DNA of 64,000 bases from Stammera capleta_AO (GCA_036689365.1 CP144805.1:124001-188000), one strand, 5' to 3'. Counted from the first letter of the stretch, positions 43,699-55,348 are shown. Program-made: numbers and translations. The notes: generated by a model from the letters alone, not told the origin.

Positions 43699-44952
43699 AT
43701 GAAAAAAAATTTTATCAAAAAATTAGAAAAAAGAAATTTAATAGTACAAATTTCAAACAAAAAAAAAATAATTAAAAAAATTAAAAAAAAAAATATAAAT
43801 ATATATTGTGGTTTTGATCTAACAAATAATAGTTTACATTTAGGACATTTAATTCCTCTTATAACATTAAAAAGATTGTCAAAATATGGATATAAAATAA
43901 TTATATTATTAGGAGGATCAACATCTATAATAGGAGATCCTAGTTTTAAAAAAAGAAAAAAAAATATTAATTTAAAAAAAAATATTAGTAATTATACTAA
44001 AAAAATAACTTTACAAATAAAAAATTTTTTCAAAAACAATAGAAATATATTTTTATTAAATAATAAAAAATGATTAAATAATATGAAAGTATTTTTTTTC
44101 CTTACAAAAATAGGAAAATTTTTTAATATTAACCAAATGTTAAATAAAGAAGCTATAAAAAATAGAAATAGTAACAAAGGAATTACATTTAAAGAGCTTT
44201 CTTATTGTATATTACAAAGCTATGATTTTTTATATTTATATAAAAAATTTAATATAAATTTACAAATAGGAGGATCAGATCAATGAGGTAATATTACATC
44301 AGGAATACATTTAATAAAAAAAAAATATAATAAAGAGGTATTTGGTATAACATTGCCATTAATGATAAAAAAAAATGGAATAAAATTTGGTAAAACAGAA
44401 AATAATGCTTTATGATTAGATCCTAAAAAAACTACTCCCTACGAATTTTATCAATTTTGATTAAATATACCAGATAAACAAGTATCAGATTTTCTTAAAC
44501 AAATAACATTTTTAAAAATAAAAAAAATAGAAAATATTTTAAAAAATAAAAATATTAATTTAGCAAAAAAAATTCTAGCAAAAGAAATAACTAAAATTAT
44601 ACATGGAAAAAAAGAATTTAAAAACATTAAATTCTCTACTGATTTTTTCTTTAAAAAAAATAAATGGAAAAACAATAAAAAATATTTTTATAAATTATTT
44701 AAATTAAATATACCTAAATTATCTATTTCAACAAAAATAACTTTTCTAAAAGAAATAATATTAAAATTAAATATTACTAATAGTAAATCACAAGCACATA
44801 ATTTAATTTTAAATAAATCTATATATATAAATTATAATATAATATCAAATGTAAATTATTACATAAATAAAAAAGATAAATATTTTAATAAATTCACTTT
44901 AATAAGTAAAGGGAAAAAAAAATTTTTTATATTAAAATGAAAAAATAAATAA
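43699..44952 (+). CDS. tyrS: Tyrosyl-tRNA synthetase
   Basis: Class Ic synthetase, 417 aa (E. coli 424). YCGFDLTNNSLHLGHLIPL holds the HIGH box, LLGGSTSIIGDPS, QIGGSDQWGNITSG and KFGKTENNALWLDP (the KMSKS-equivalent, KFGKTEGGAVWLD in E. coli). The C-terminal S4-like part is degenerate but present (SKSQAHNLI). Trp residues are mostly TGA, fragmenting the gene under the standard code (44071-44073, 44284-44286). Confidence 0.94.
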
Positions 44953-44964
44953 TCTATTTAAATA

Positions 44965-45699
44965 TTAATATCCTTCTGTAGTTATATTTTTTTTATTTAT
45001 AAAAAATTTTTTTTCTAATATTTTCGTAATAGAATTAATCATTTTAATATTACCACATATCATAAAATGATTATTATTATTATTAATATATTTAATTAAA
45101 TTAAAATTTAAAAAAAAATCATTTATATGACCATTTATAATATTTTCTTTTTTTATAAAAAAATTTTTATTATTACTAACAGCAAAAAATAAATTTAAAT
45201 AATTAAAACCATATTTTTTCTTAAATAATAATAATTTATCTAAATAAAAAATTTTATTTAAATATTTTACTCCATATAAAAAAAAAATTCTTTTAAATTT
45301 TTTTTTAATACTAATATAATCACTTTTTAAAATAGATAAAAAAGGAGCTATAGAAGTACCTATACATATCATTCATAAAATATCTATTTTAGAAATATTA
45401 TTAATAATAAAATTTCCACTAGAATATTTTGTTATATAAATATAATCATTTGGAATTAAATTAAATAATAAATTACTAAAAAAATTTTTTTTATTTTTTT
45501 TAATAAAAAACTCTAAATTTTTATCTTTAGTAGAATTTACAAAAGAATAATATCTAAAATTAAATTTATTAACATCTCTGAAAGCTAATTTTGTAAATTG
45601 ACCTCCTATAAAAGAATTAATATTATTTTCTAAAAAAATACTAAAAAAATTATCATCTCATTTTTTAATTTTTTTTACTCTAGTTTTAATTCATTGCAT
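44965..45699 (-). CDS. fpr: Flavodoxin/ferredoxin-NADP+ reductase
   Basis: FAD enzyme exchanging electrons between NADPH and flavodoxin or ferredoxin, for example for Fe-S assembly or radical enzymes. 244 aa (E. coli 248). Starts MQWIKTRVKKIKKWDDNFFS, with the FAD motif FRYYSFVNS (RxYS), ICIGTSIAPFLSIL (NADP/phosphate site), FLYGVKY, FMICGNIKMI and the ending TTEGY; E. coli ends TAEHYW, so the terminal Trp is gone. Trp codons are TGA. Starts 3 bp after the eno stop on the same strand, so probably co-transcribed. Confidence 0.9.
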
Positions 45700-45702
45700 A
45701 AA

Positions 45703-46995
45703 CTATTTTTTTAAAAAATTAAAACTAGACATACCTTTATATAAATTAGATCCTAATTCTTCTTCTATACGTATTAATCTATTATATTTTGCTATTCTTT
45801 CCGATCTACTCATAGATCCTGTTTTTATTTGACCAGAAGAAATACCAACAGAAATATCAGCTATACTAGTATCTTCAGTTTCTCCAGAACGATGAGAAAT
45901 TATAACAGAATAATTATATTTTTTAGCTAAATTAATAGTTTTAAAAGTCTCAGATAAAGTACCTATTTGGTTAGGTTTAATTAAAATAGAATTTACTACA
46001 TTTAAATTAATTCCTTTTTTAAGAATATCAACATTAGTAACAAATAAATCATCACCAACTAATTGAACATTTTTACCTAATATACCAGTTAAATAAACAT
46101 ATCCCTCCCAATCTAATTCACTTAAAGGATCTTCTATAGATAAAATAGAATATTTATTTACCCAATCATTTAATAAATCTGTAAATTCATAAAAAGAATA
46201 TTTTTTATTTTCAAATATATAAACTTTATCTTTTTTATTATAAAATTCTGATGCAGCACAATCTAAACCTATATAAATATCTTTTCCTAAAACATAACCA
46301 GATTTATTTATCGCATCACTAATTAATACTAAAGCTTCTTCATTAGAATTTAAATCTGGAGCATAACCACCTTCATCTCCTATAGATATTTTTTTATTAT
46401 TTAATTTTAATATTTTACCTAAATTATGAAATATTTCAGAACAAATTCTTACAGCATGTCTAAAACTTTTAGCATTAACAGGTAAAATCATAAATTCTTG
46501 AATATCTATATTATTATCTGCATGACATCCACCATTTATAATATTTACCATTGGTACAGGCATAAATAAATTATTATTATTATTAAGTTTAGATATATAA
46601 TTAAATAAAGATAAATTTAATGATTTAGAGCTAGCTTTAGCTAAAGCTAAAGAAACAGCCAAAATAGAATTAGCACCTAATTTAGATTTATTATGAGTTC
46701 CATCAATATCTATCATTATTTTATCAATAATATTTTGATCTGTAGATTCTAAACCTAACAATTCTTTAGAAATAATATTATTAATAATAAATACAGATTT
46801 TAATACACCTTTACCTAAAAAACGATTAATATCATTATCACGTAATTCTATCGCTTCTTTGGAACCAGTAGAAGCTCCAGAAGGAACAATAGATCTTCCA
46901 TAATAACCATTTTCTAAATATACTTCTGCCTCAACAGTAGGATAACCACGTGAATCTAATACTTCTCTACCTAATATTTTAGTAATTTTACTCAT
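45703..46995 (-). CDS. eno: Enolase
   Basis: Dehydrates 2-phosphoglycerate to PEP. 430 aa (E. coli 432). GREVLDSRGYPTVEAEV, NIINGGCHADNNIDIQEFMI, GDEGGYAPD, LGLDCAASEF-type IGLDCAASEFY, SIEDPLSELDWEGY, LVGDDLFVTN, IKPNQIGTLSET and ISHRSGETEDTSIAD are conserved, so the Mg and catalytic residues are in place. Start set to ATG 46995 (MSKIT) because AAGGA lies 7 nt before it; the ATG at 47001 is only 1 nt from AAGGA. Trp residues are TGG. PEP feeds both the PTS and PykF. Confidence 0.96.
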   Translation of the reverse strand: MSKITKILGREVLDSRGYPTVEAEVYLENGYYGRSIVPSGASTGSKEAIELRDNDINRFLGKGVLKSVFIINNIISKELLGLESTDQNIIDKIMIDIDGTHNKSKLGANSILAVSLALAKASSKSLNLSLFNYISKLNNNNNLFMPVPMVNIINGGCHADNNIDIQEFMILPVNAKSFRHAVRICSEIFHNLGKILKLNNKKISIGDEGGYAPDLNSNEEALVLISDAINKSGYVLGKDIYIGLDCAASEFYNKKDKVYIFENKKYSFYEFTDLLNDWVNKYSILSIEDPLSELDWEGYVYLTGILGKNVQLVGDDLFVTNVDILKKGINLNVVNSILIKPNQIGTLSETFKTINLAKKYNYSVIISHRSGETEDTSIADISVGISSGQIKTGSMSRSERIAKYNRLIRIEEELGSNLYKGMSSFNFLKK

Positions 46996-47266
46996 ATACA
47001 TTTCCTTAAATTTTTTAAAAAAAAACTATATAATAATATATTATATAATTATAAATATATAATAAACACAAATTTATATAATAAATAATTAATATTTTAT
47101 TTATATCAATAAAAAACAATAATTATATATTAAATAATTATTTTAAAATAAAAATATTTAAATATTTATTTTAATAATTAATTTATATTTATTATTTTAT
47201 TATAAATTAAAATAAATAAAAATAAAATTTACATATATATATAAATATGTTAATATATTTCTATTT

Positions 47267-47338
<72 letters not shown>

Positions 47339-47349
47339 ATTATTTAATC

Positions 47350-47733
47350 TTAAAAAAAATATTTATATATAATTTTAAAAAAATAAAGTATTAATATACC
47401 TTTTAAAAATCCAATTAAAATACTTAAAAATTTATCAATAAAAGAATAAATTAATAAAAAAAATCTCTTAGTTAATAAAAATAAAAATCCTTCTAAAATA
47501 AAAATTAATAATATTAATATAAAAAATAATAAAAAAGAAAAGATTTTTTTTTTAATTAAAAAAATATAATATTTATCAAATAAAAATAAAAAAATAATTT
47601 TAATAAAAAAATATAAAATTATAAAAAACAACAAAGAAAATAACTCTCTTAAAAAACCTCTTCTAAAACTATACATTATAGATAAAAAAATTATAATATA
47701 TCCTATAATATAAACTAATTTTGTAAAATTCAT
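47350..47733 (-). CDS. cvpA: CvpA-family membrane protein
   Basis: 127 aa (E. coli CvpA 162), nearly all hydrophobic, with four predicted transmembrane segments. The motif SFRRGFLRELFSLL matches the family signature (LIRGFVREALSL in E. coli), and the later IDKFLSILIGFLKGILI matches TDRVLGVCFGALRGVLI. The hydrophilic C-terminus is missing. The family is needed for colicin V production and envelope integrity in E. coli; the molecular role is unclear. The call rests on these two motifs and the topology. No Trp codons. Confidence 0.68.
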   Translation of the reverse strand: MNFTKLVYIIGYIIIFLSIMYSFRRGFLRELFSLLFFIILYFFIKIIFLFLFDKYYIFLIKKKIFSFLLFFILILLIFILEGFLFLLTKRFFLLIYSFIDKFLSILIGFLKGILILYFFKIIYKYFF

Positions 47734-47782
47734 AATTATATAATACTTAAAATTTATAATTAATTAAAATATTTAATATATT

Positions 47783-48538
47783 TTAAAAAAATTCTATTTT
47801 ATATAAATATAGTCCTCAAGGTTTAACTAATTTTATTTTCAAAAAATTATTATTTCTAACAGATAATATATATTTTATTCAACTCAAAGAATATTTTTTT
47901 ATACCTATTAATAATAAACTACTAACAATATTTCTAACCATATGATATAAAAAAGAATTAGCTTTAATATCAAATATTATATACATATTTTTTTTAAATA
48001 TATTTAAATGCATAATATTTTTATAAATATTTTTAGATTCACAACCTGAAGATTGAAAAGAAGTAAAATCATGTATACCTAACAAATATTTAGAAGCTTT
48101 AATCATTAAACTAATATCAACTTTATTATAATAATACATTACTAGTTTATCTAAAAAACTAGATCTAATTCTAGAATTTCAAATAAAATATAAATATCTT
48201 CTAGAAAAAACATTATAACGAGCATGAAAATTTTTTTTTACATACTTAACTCATTTAAATGAAATATCTTTAGGTAAATTAAAATTAGAAATTAATAATC
48301 ATTCTTTTTCCAACTTATAACATAAAGTATCAAAATGAAATATTTGACCTAAACTATGAACTCCAGAATCAGTTCTACTAGAACAAAAAATTCTAATTTT
48401 ATGTTTAGCAATTTTAGACAAACATTTTTCTATTACTTCTTGTATACTATTATTAATATGTAATTGTCTTTGTCATCCTAAATAATTAGTACCTTTATAT
48501 TCTACACAAACTAATAATCTATATTTATTATTTAACAT
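47783..48538 (-). CDS. truA: tRNA pseudouridine(38-40) synthase TruA
   Basis: Isomerises uridines 38-40 in the anticodon arm. 251 aa (E. coli 270). VEYKGTNYLGWQRQ, the catalytic SSRTDSGVHSLGQIFHF, NFHARYNVFSRRYLYFI and SFLYHMVRNIVSSLLLIG are present. ATG 48538 overlaps the end of rplS by 11 bp, suggesting translational coupling. Trp codons are TGA (first at GWQRQ), which leaves only a central fragment open under the standard code. Confidence 0.92.
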
Positions 48539-48860
48539 AAAATTTGCTTTTATTACGCAAAAAATATAATTTAGATTTTTTAAAATATTTTTTCTTTTTT
48601 ATTACAATAGAATTTATCATAGGAGAATGTACTAAAAATATTTTTTCTACACCTTCATTATAAGAAACTTTTCTTACAATAAAAGAAGAATTTAAACCCC
48701 TGTTTTTAAAAGAAATTATTATTCCTTTAAATATTTGTATTTTTTTCTTAGTACCATCAATAATTAATGATTTTACTTCAACAATATATCCTGATCTCAA
48801 AAAAGGTATATTTTTATTTAAATATTTGTTTTCAACAAAACTAATTAATTTATTTTTCAT
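48528..48860 (-). CDS. rplS: 50S ribosomal protein L19
   Basis: 110 aa (E. coli 115). IPFLRSGYIVEVKSLIIDGTKKKIQIFKGIIIS, RGLNSSFIVRKVSYNEGVEKIFLVHSP and KSKLYFLRNKSKF match L19 throughout. Between trmD (8 bp upstream) and truA (overlapping). The usual rpsP-rimM-trmD-rplS operon is kept without rimM. Confidence 0.95.
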   Translation of the reverse strand: MKNKLISFVENKYLNKNIPFLRSGYIVEVKSLIIDGTKKKIQIFKGIIISFKNRGLNSSFIVRKVSYNEGVEKIFLVHSPMINSIVIKKKKYFKKSKLYFLRNKSKFYVK

Positions 48861-48868
48861 ATAAACCT

Positions 48869-49612
48869 TTAAATTTTTTTTTTAAAAATATTCTTAATTT
48901 TATTTAATATTTTAATTCAATCTTTACTTAAAAAAGAATCATATAATAAATAAGGTTTTAAAATTAAAGTTTTTAAAAAAGAATGCCTTAATCTTCATAA
49001 CTCAATATTGTTGTGATTACCAGATAAAAGAATTTTAGGCACAGAAATATTATTAAATATACTTGGTCTAGTATAATTAGGATATCCTAATAAACCTTTA
49101 AAATAAAAAGAATCATTATTACAAGAATCAATATTATTTAATATACCAGGTATATTTCTTATAATAAGATCTATAACTACTAATAAAGATATTTCACCAC
49201 AACTTAAAACAAAATCACCTATAGAAATTTCTATATCAACATAATTATTAATTATACGTTGATCTATACCACTATAACGACTACATATAAATATTAAAGA
49301 ATTATAACTCAATAATTTATTAATTATATTAATATCAATAATTTTACCTTGAGGAGAAAGATGTATAACAAAAGATTTTTTATATAAACTACGAATTTTC
49401 TTTATTATTTTATATAAAGGTTTTGGATTCATTAATAAACCTGCTCCACCACCATAAATTTTACCATCTATATTATAATCAGATTTTTTAAAATCCATTA
49501 AATTTCAAAATTTAAAATTTAAAATTTTTTTTTTTATACCTTTATATATTAAACCATTTTTAAATGGAGATATAAAAAAATCTGGATTAATAGTAATAAT
49601 ATCAAAATTCAT
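48869..49612 (-). CDS. trmD: tRNA (guanine-37-N1)-methyltransferase
   Basis: SAM-dependent methylation of G37, preventing +1 frameshifts. 247 aa (E. coli 255). Knotted SPOUT fold: NFDIITINPDFF, DGKIYGGGAGLLMNPKPLY, LSPQGKII, IFICSRYSGIDQRI, EISIGDFVLSCGEISLLVVIDLIIRNIPGIL and GLLGYPNYTRP. Trp codons are TGA. Its SAH product is a substrate for the nucleosidase Mtn. Stop TAA at 48869 is 8 bp before rplS. Confidence 0.94.
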
Positions 49613-49664
49613 TTAATTATTTAATAATTAATAAAAATTTTTAAAAATAATATTTTAAATAATA

Positions 49665-49928
49665 CTAAACAGATACAGTAATTAATTTTTTATATTTTTT
49701 AAACAAATAAACTACTCTTTTAGATAATACTGCACCATAATTAATTCATAAACTAATATCTTTAATATTTATAAATATATCTTTTTTAATTTTAAAATTA
49801 CCAAATGGATTATAAAAACCTATTTTTTTTATAAATTTACTATTACGAAATCTACGTTTATCAGCTACAACAATATGATAAAAAGGAAAATTTTTTCTTC
49901 CATAACGAGCTAAACGTATAACTACCAT
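49665..49928 (-). CDS. rpsP: 30S ribosomal protein S16
   Basis: 87 aa (E. coli 82). VVIRLARYGRKNFPFYHIVVADKRRFRNSKFIKKIGFYNPFG is typical, then WINYGAVLSKRV with Trp as TGA (49746-49748). Ends in TAG. First gene of the rpsP-trmD-rplS-truA block; rimM is missing from the 52-bp gap to trmD. Confidence 0.95.
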
Positions 49929-49971
49929 ACATTAATCCTCATTAAAATATCAATTAATTTAATTACTATAA

Positions 49972-50056
49972 CAGTGGGAAAGGGATTCGAACCCTTGATA
50001 CAATATAGTATACACATTTTCCAAACGTGCTCTTTAAACCACTCAGACACCCCACT
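49972..50056 (-). tRNA. tRNA-Ser (anticodon GGA)
   Basis: Class II tRNA with long variable arm. Acceptor AGTGGGG / TCCCACT (A1-U72 and one G-U), discriminator G; anticodon GGA in a loop matching E. coli tRNA-Ser(GGA), reading UCU/UCC; T-arm GGTTCGAATCC. 85 nt, no encoded CCA. Confidence 0.92.
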
Positions 50057-50125
50057 AATACATTTATTATATACAAATAAAAATATTTTGACAAAATAAA
50101 ATATTTTAATTATACTATTCAATAT

Positions 50126-50198
50126 TCCTCTGTAGTTCAGTTGGTAGAACAGCGGACTGTTAATCCGTATGTCACTGGTTCGAATCCAGTCGGAGGAG
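50126..50198 (+). tRNA. tRNA-Asn (anticodon GUU)
   Basis: Acceptor TCCTCTG / CGGAGGA, discriminator G; anticodon loop CTGTTAA gives GUU; nearly identical to E. coli tRNA-Asn. 73 nt. It ends 4 bp before the gyrB stop codon. Asn is among the most used residues in this proteome. Confidence 0.94.
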
Positions 50199-50202
50199 TA
50201 AA

Positions 50203-52611
50203 TTAAATATTTTTATATAGATCAATCATAAAATTATCTTTAATAAATTTTTTTCTTGAATTTATATCATCACCCATTAAAATTCTAAATAATTTATCAG
50301 TACTAGTAAAATCATCAATAAAAACTTTTGATAATACTCTTTTCTTAGGATTCATAGTAGTATCTCATAATTGTATAGGATTCATTTCACCAAGACCTTT
50401 ATAATGTTGAATAAATATTTTTTTTTTATTTTTATCTAAAACAAAATTAATTAAAGAATTTAAATTATTAAAATAAATTTTTTTATTATTTATAATAATA
50501 AATTTTTTATATTCTTTTTTAAAAAAAAACAATTTTTTACCTAAATTTAAAACAGAAAAATATTTTTCTTTAAAAAAATCACTATTAATATAAATAATCT
50601 CTTTATTAATTTCATTAAAATAAAAAATTTTAATTTTTAAAAAAATATTTTTTTTTAAAATTAATTTACAAAAAATTTTATTTTCTAAATAAAAATATTT
50701 ATTTAAATAAAAAGAAAAATCATTTAATCATTCTTTTATATCATTAATATTAGTAATATTAATTGATTTAAAAAACATAATTTTATCAAAAATATAATTA
50801 GAAAATTTTGTTTCTAATTTATTAAAATCATTTAATAAACATTTATACTTATAAGAAAAATATACTAAATATTTATTTTTTAATAAAATTATTTTATTTT
50901 TTTTATAAAGATTAATTTTTTTAAAAGATAAAAATATTTTATATTTTAATAAATCATTGTAATTTTTAATATAAAATTCTTTTTTACCTTCATTAATTCT
51001 ATATAAAGGAGGTCTAGCTATATATAAATATCCATATTTTATCAAATCAGGCATATATCTATAAAAAAATGTTAATAACAAAGTTCTTATATGAGCACCA
51101 TCAACATCTGCATCAGTCATAATAATAATATTATGATATCTTAATTTACTTAAATTAAAATTTTTTCCTCCTATACCACAACCTAATACTGAAACTAAAA
51201 TACTTATTTCTTTAGAAAATAGAATTTTATCTAAACTAGTTTTTTCAACATTTATAATTTTACCTTTTAATGGTAAAACAGCTTGATAAACACGATTTCT
51301 ACCTTGTTTAGCAGAACCACCAGCAGAATCTCCTTCAACTAAAAAAATTTCTGAAAAAACAGGATTTTTTTCCTGACAACTAGCTAATTTACTAGCTATA
51401 ATATTAAAATCAAAAATGTTTTTCTTTCTAGATAATTCTCTAGATTTTTTAAGAGATTCCCTTATCTTACAAGAATATATAATTTTATTTACAATATTTT
51501 TAGAATCAGAAATATTATTTAATAAAAAATTTAAAAATTTTTCATTTACTAAAGATTCAACTATTTTTTTAACTTCAGAAGAAATTAATTTTTCTTTAGT
51601 TTGAGAAGAAAATTTTGGATTAAACATTTTAATGACTATTATTGCAAATAAACCTACTCTTGTATCTTCACCATTAATATAATTATTTTTTTTCTTATTT
51701 AAATTTTTTTCTATATATGATTTTAAAGTACGAGTAATTGCAGATTTAAACCCAATTAAATGACTTCCTCCATCAACCTGAGGAATATTATTAGTAAAAC
51801 ATAATATCTTGTTTTTAAAAGAATCTATTCATTGACATGCTACTTCTAAAAAAATTTTTTTTTTACTTACATTAAAATAAAAAATATTTTTATGAATTAA
51901 TTTTTTATTTTTAACTAAATCAGATAAAAAAAATTTAATACCACCATAATTTAAAAATTCATGAAAATTATTATTTTTTTTATTATTTATTTTAATATAT
52001 AAACCATTATTTAAATAAGATAATTCTTTTAATCTCTTACATATAATATCAAAATTAAATTTATTACAATGAGAAAAAATTTTTTTATCAGGCCAAAATC
52101 TTATATAAGTACCAGTTAATTTTGTTTCACCAATAACTACAACATTTTTTTTTGGTACCCCAAAATAATAAATTTGATAAAATATTTTATTTTCTCTATA
52201 TATTTTTAATTCTAATTTCTTTGATAAAGCATTAACTACAGATATACCTACTCCATGTAAACCACCAGAAATTTTATAAGAATTATTATCAAACTTACTA
52301 CCAGAATGCAAAATTGTCATAATTAACTCTACACCTGAAATTCCAGTATCATTATTTACATCAGTTGGAATACCTCTACCATCATCTAAAACTGATATAG
52401 AATCATCTTTATGAAGAGTAATAAAAATATTTTTACAAAAACCAGCTAAATATTCATCTACAGAATTATCAATTATTTCAAAAACCATATGATGTAAACC
52501 AGTTCCATCATAAGTATCACCTATATACATACCTGGACGTTGACGAACAGCTTCTAAACCCTTTAAAATTTTAATACTAGAAGAATCATAAGATAACATA
52601 TTTTTACTCAT
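50203..52611 (-). CDS. gyrB: DNA gyrase subunit B
   Basis: ATPase and TOPRIM subunit of gyrase. 802 aa (E. coli 804). GHKL domain (LEAVRQRPGMYIGDTYDGTGLHHMVFEIIDNSVDE; SVLDDGRGIPTD; GGLHGVGISVVNALS), TOPRIM EGDSAGGSAKQGRN and MTDADVDGAHIRTLLLTFFYR, PLKGKIINVE, and the end SRKKFIKDNFMI. Full length with the C-terminal insert kept. Trp TGA codons near 51628 and 51829 break it under the standard code. Follows dnaN on the same strand; recF, usual between them, is lost. Confidence 0.96.
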
Positions 52612-52631
52612 TTAAAAATTAAAATATTTAT

Positions 52632-53768
52632 TTATAATTGAATTGGCATAATCATATAATTAATAAATTTATTATTAATATCTATAATTTTTACAATAGA
52701 ATTATTATCTTTAAAATAAAAACGTATTTCAGAAGAATTTTTAATAGAATTTAAAATATCTAAAATAAATTTAATATTCAAATTTATATTTACAATATTA
52801 TCAACACTTCTAATTAAAATTCTTTCTTTAATTTCATTATTATTAGAATCATTAGAAGTTAATATAAGATATTGCTTTTCAAAAGATAAATTAACATAAT
52901 TAATTAAATTATTATTACTAACAACTAAAGTTCTTAATAAAGCATTTTTAAATAAAATTATATTTAAATCTACAAAAAAATAATTTTTTATAGATAAAAA
53001 AATTTTTGAATAATCAGGAAAAGAACCATTTATTAAACTTCCATAAATAATAAAATTACCAATAGTAATTTTAATAATATTAATATTTACTTCAAATAAT
53101 ATATTTTCATTATCTATAAAATTTAAAAATTTAAATAATTCCATTACTAATTTACTTGAAATAATTAAAGAAAAACATTTCTTATTTAAATAAGAAACAT
53201 AATTAATAGGTAATTTATAAATAGATATACGATAACTATCTGTAGTTACAAAAAAAAAAAAATTATCTCTGCATTCTACTAACATGCCATTTAAATAATA
53301 ATAAACATCTTGATTACCCATAGAAAAATATATTAAAAATATTATTTTTTTTAATAATGAACTAGAAATAATAAATTTATAATCAAAAGAAAATTTTTTA
53401 TTTAAAACAGGAAAATTTTGAACAGGTAAAGTATTTAATAAAGAAATACTATTTAAACAAGATAATTTTAATCTATTTTTATACAAACTTACAAAAACTA
53501 TATCTTCTTTAGAATAAGTACGAAATAATTCATATAATTTACGAAGACTAACAGTACAAGATCCATAAGAAAAAACATTTTCATCTGATAATATTATATT
53601 AAAATTAATTTCTATATCTAAATCAGTAACTATAAAAGTTAAATTCAAATCACTATTTAACTTTATTAAAATATGAGATAAAATTATATTTTTATTAGAT
53701 ATACTAATATAAGTATTTAGTTTACTTAAAATTTTAAATATACATTTTTTTTTTATATAAAATTTCAT
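52632..53768 (-). CDS. dnaN: DNA polymerase III sliding clamp (beta)
   Basis: Ring-shaped processivity factor. 378 aa (E. coli 366). MKFYIKKKCIFKIL, the three-domain repeat pattern with TDLDIEINF and SYGSCTVSLRKLYELFRT, YYLNGMLVECRD, FVTTDSYRISI and the C-terminal NYMIMPIQL (E. coli AYVVMPMRL) that forms the partner-binding pocket. Its first 35 bp overlap the dnaA 3' end. Phe/Leu/Asn-rich, as for its strand. No Trp. Confidence 0.94.
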   Translation of the reverse strand: MKFYIKKKCIFKILSKLNTYISISNKNIILSHILIKLNSDLNLTFIVTDLDIEINFNIILSDENVFSYGSCTVSLRKLYELFRTYSKEDIVFVSLYKNRLKLSCLNSISLLNTLPVQNFPVLNKKFSFDYKFIISSSLLKKIIFLIYFSMGNQDVYYYLNGMLVECRDNFFFFVTTDSYRISIYKLPINYVSYLNKKCFSLIISSKLVMELFKFLNFIDNENILFEVNINIIKITIGNFIIYGSLINGSFPDYSKIFLSIKNYFFVDLNIILFKNALLRTLVVSNNNLINYVNLSFEKQYLILTSNDSNNNEIKERILIRSVDNIVNINLNIKFILDILNSIKNSSEIRFYFKDNNSIVKIIDINNKFINYMIMPIQL

Positions 53769-55101
53769 ATTTAGACATTAAAACTAATTTAGTTAAATTA
53801 TTATAATCAAATCTAATATTATTATTTATAATACATAATTTTTTAATTTTTCTACAAGAATATAATACAGTAGAATGATCTAAACCACCAAAATAAATTC
53901 CCAACTTATATAAACTACAATTAGTAAATTTTCTACTAATAGCTATTGACATTTGTCTAGGATATACAAAAGATTTACAACGAGATTTAGATAATAAATT
54001 TATAACCTTTATATTAAAATAATAAGATACTATTCTTTTTACAATATTAATTATAATATCATTTTTTTTTATATTTAAAAAATTATATAATATATTTTTT
54101 ACAAAATCAATAGTAATATTATTTAAACAATTTAAATTTTTAGCCTTCATAAATAAAAAATTTAAAACACCTTTTAACTCATATATATTATTAAAATCTA
54201 ATTTAGATATAAAAACAATAATTTTATTATCTAAAAAAAAATTCATAATTTTAGTATTTAAACATAAAAACTTATATTTAATATAATAATCAATTTTATT
54301 AATTTTAATAGATAAACCACATGATAATCTAGATATAATTCTACTATGTAAATTAATTTTTTTAATATTTTTATCACAAGTAAAAACTAATAAACAATTT
54401 TTTTTTAATAAATAATCCAATATATATATAAATTCTTCTTGTACATATTTGTTATATACTAAATATTGTATATCATCCATTAATAAAACATCAGCAGATT
54501 TAAAATAGTATTTAAATTTTTCTAAATTATTATTAGATATAAAAAACATCATATTATTTACAAATCTTTCTGTATTTATATAAATAATTTTTTTTTCTTT
54601 TTTATAAATAGAATTTATTTCATTACCTATAGAATTTATTAAATGAGTTTTACCTAAACCTGAATAACTATATAAAAATAATAATTTACTTCCTTTAAAA
54701 AAAAAATTACATAAATTTATTGTTTCTTTATAAGCAATAAAATTAGATTTACTGTAAATAAAATTACTAAATTTATATTCTTTAAATAAAATATAATTAT
54801 TATTTTTTTTGAAATTATTTATTTTTTTATTTTTTAAAAAAATATTATTTTTATCATATATATTACCAACATAAAAATTTATTAATGGTAAATTTTTACA
54901 AAAAAAACTAAAATATTTTAAAATATTATTTAAATAATTATTTTTTACATAATTAATAACAAAAATATTAGGAGCATAGATATTTAAAGAATTATTATCT
55001 GCAACAACTTGTAATGGTAAAATTCACATGCTAAATTCATATTTAGATAAATTATTTTTAAATTTATTTAAACATTTTAATCATAAATTATATAATAACA
55101 T
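53734..55101 (-). CDS. dnaA: Replication initiator DnaA
   Basis: Binds origin boxes and melts DNA. 455 aa (E. coli 467). Domain I matches well (LWLKCLNKFKNNLSKYEFSMWILPLQ); a short Asn/Lys-rich linker; AAA+ domain with a slightly divergent Walker A (YSGLGKTHLINSIGN), LLMDDIQYL and RIISRLSCGLSI; domain IV with SRCKSFVYPRQMSIAISRK and FGGLDHSTVLYSCRKI (DnaA signature). Trp residues are TGA. The C-terminus is extended past the family end and overlaps dnaN by 35 bp. Divergent from rpmH over 90 bp. Confidence 0.94.
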
Positions 55102-55191
55102 AAATCTCACATTTAATATAAATAAATATAATAGTATAATTATTATACATAAATAAAATATATTAAATATAAACTTAAAATTAATTTTAAT

Positions 55192-55326
55192 ATGAAAAGA
55201 ACATATCAACCATCAAAAATAAAAAAAAAACGTACTCATGGTTTTAGAAAAAGAATGTCAAAAAAAAATGGAAGAAAAATTATATCCTTCAAAAGAAGAA
55301 AAAAAAGAAAATATATATCAATATAA
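55192..55326 (+). CDS. rpmH: 50S ribosomal protein L34
   Basis: 44 aa (E. coli 46). MKRTYQPSKIKKKRTHGFR, then RMSKKNGRKIISFKRRKKR, matching L34 throughout. Too short for most gene finders. Divergent from dnaA and followed by rnpA, as in E. coli. The 90-bp gap to dnaA is pure AT with no convincing DnaA-box array. Confidence 0.95.
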   Translation: MKRTYQPSKIKKKRTHGFRKRMSKKNGRKIISFKRRKKRKYISI

Positions 55327-55348
55327 AAAATTTTCTTTACCTAAAAAA

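Noticed and set aside
46996..47001. First ATG (MYM) as the eno start
   Set aside because: Only 1 nt from AAGGA; ATG 46995 has proper spacing and gives the family N-terminus MSKI.
55102..55191. oriC with DnaA boxes between dnaA and rpmH
   Set aside because: Only one imperfect box-like word in 90 bp of AT, and no skew change.
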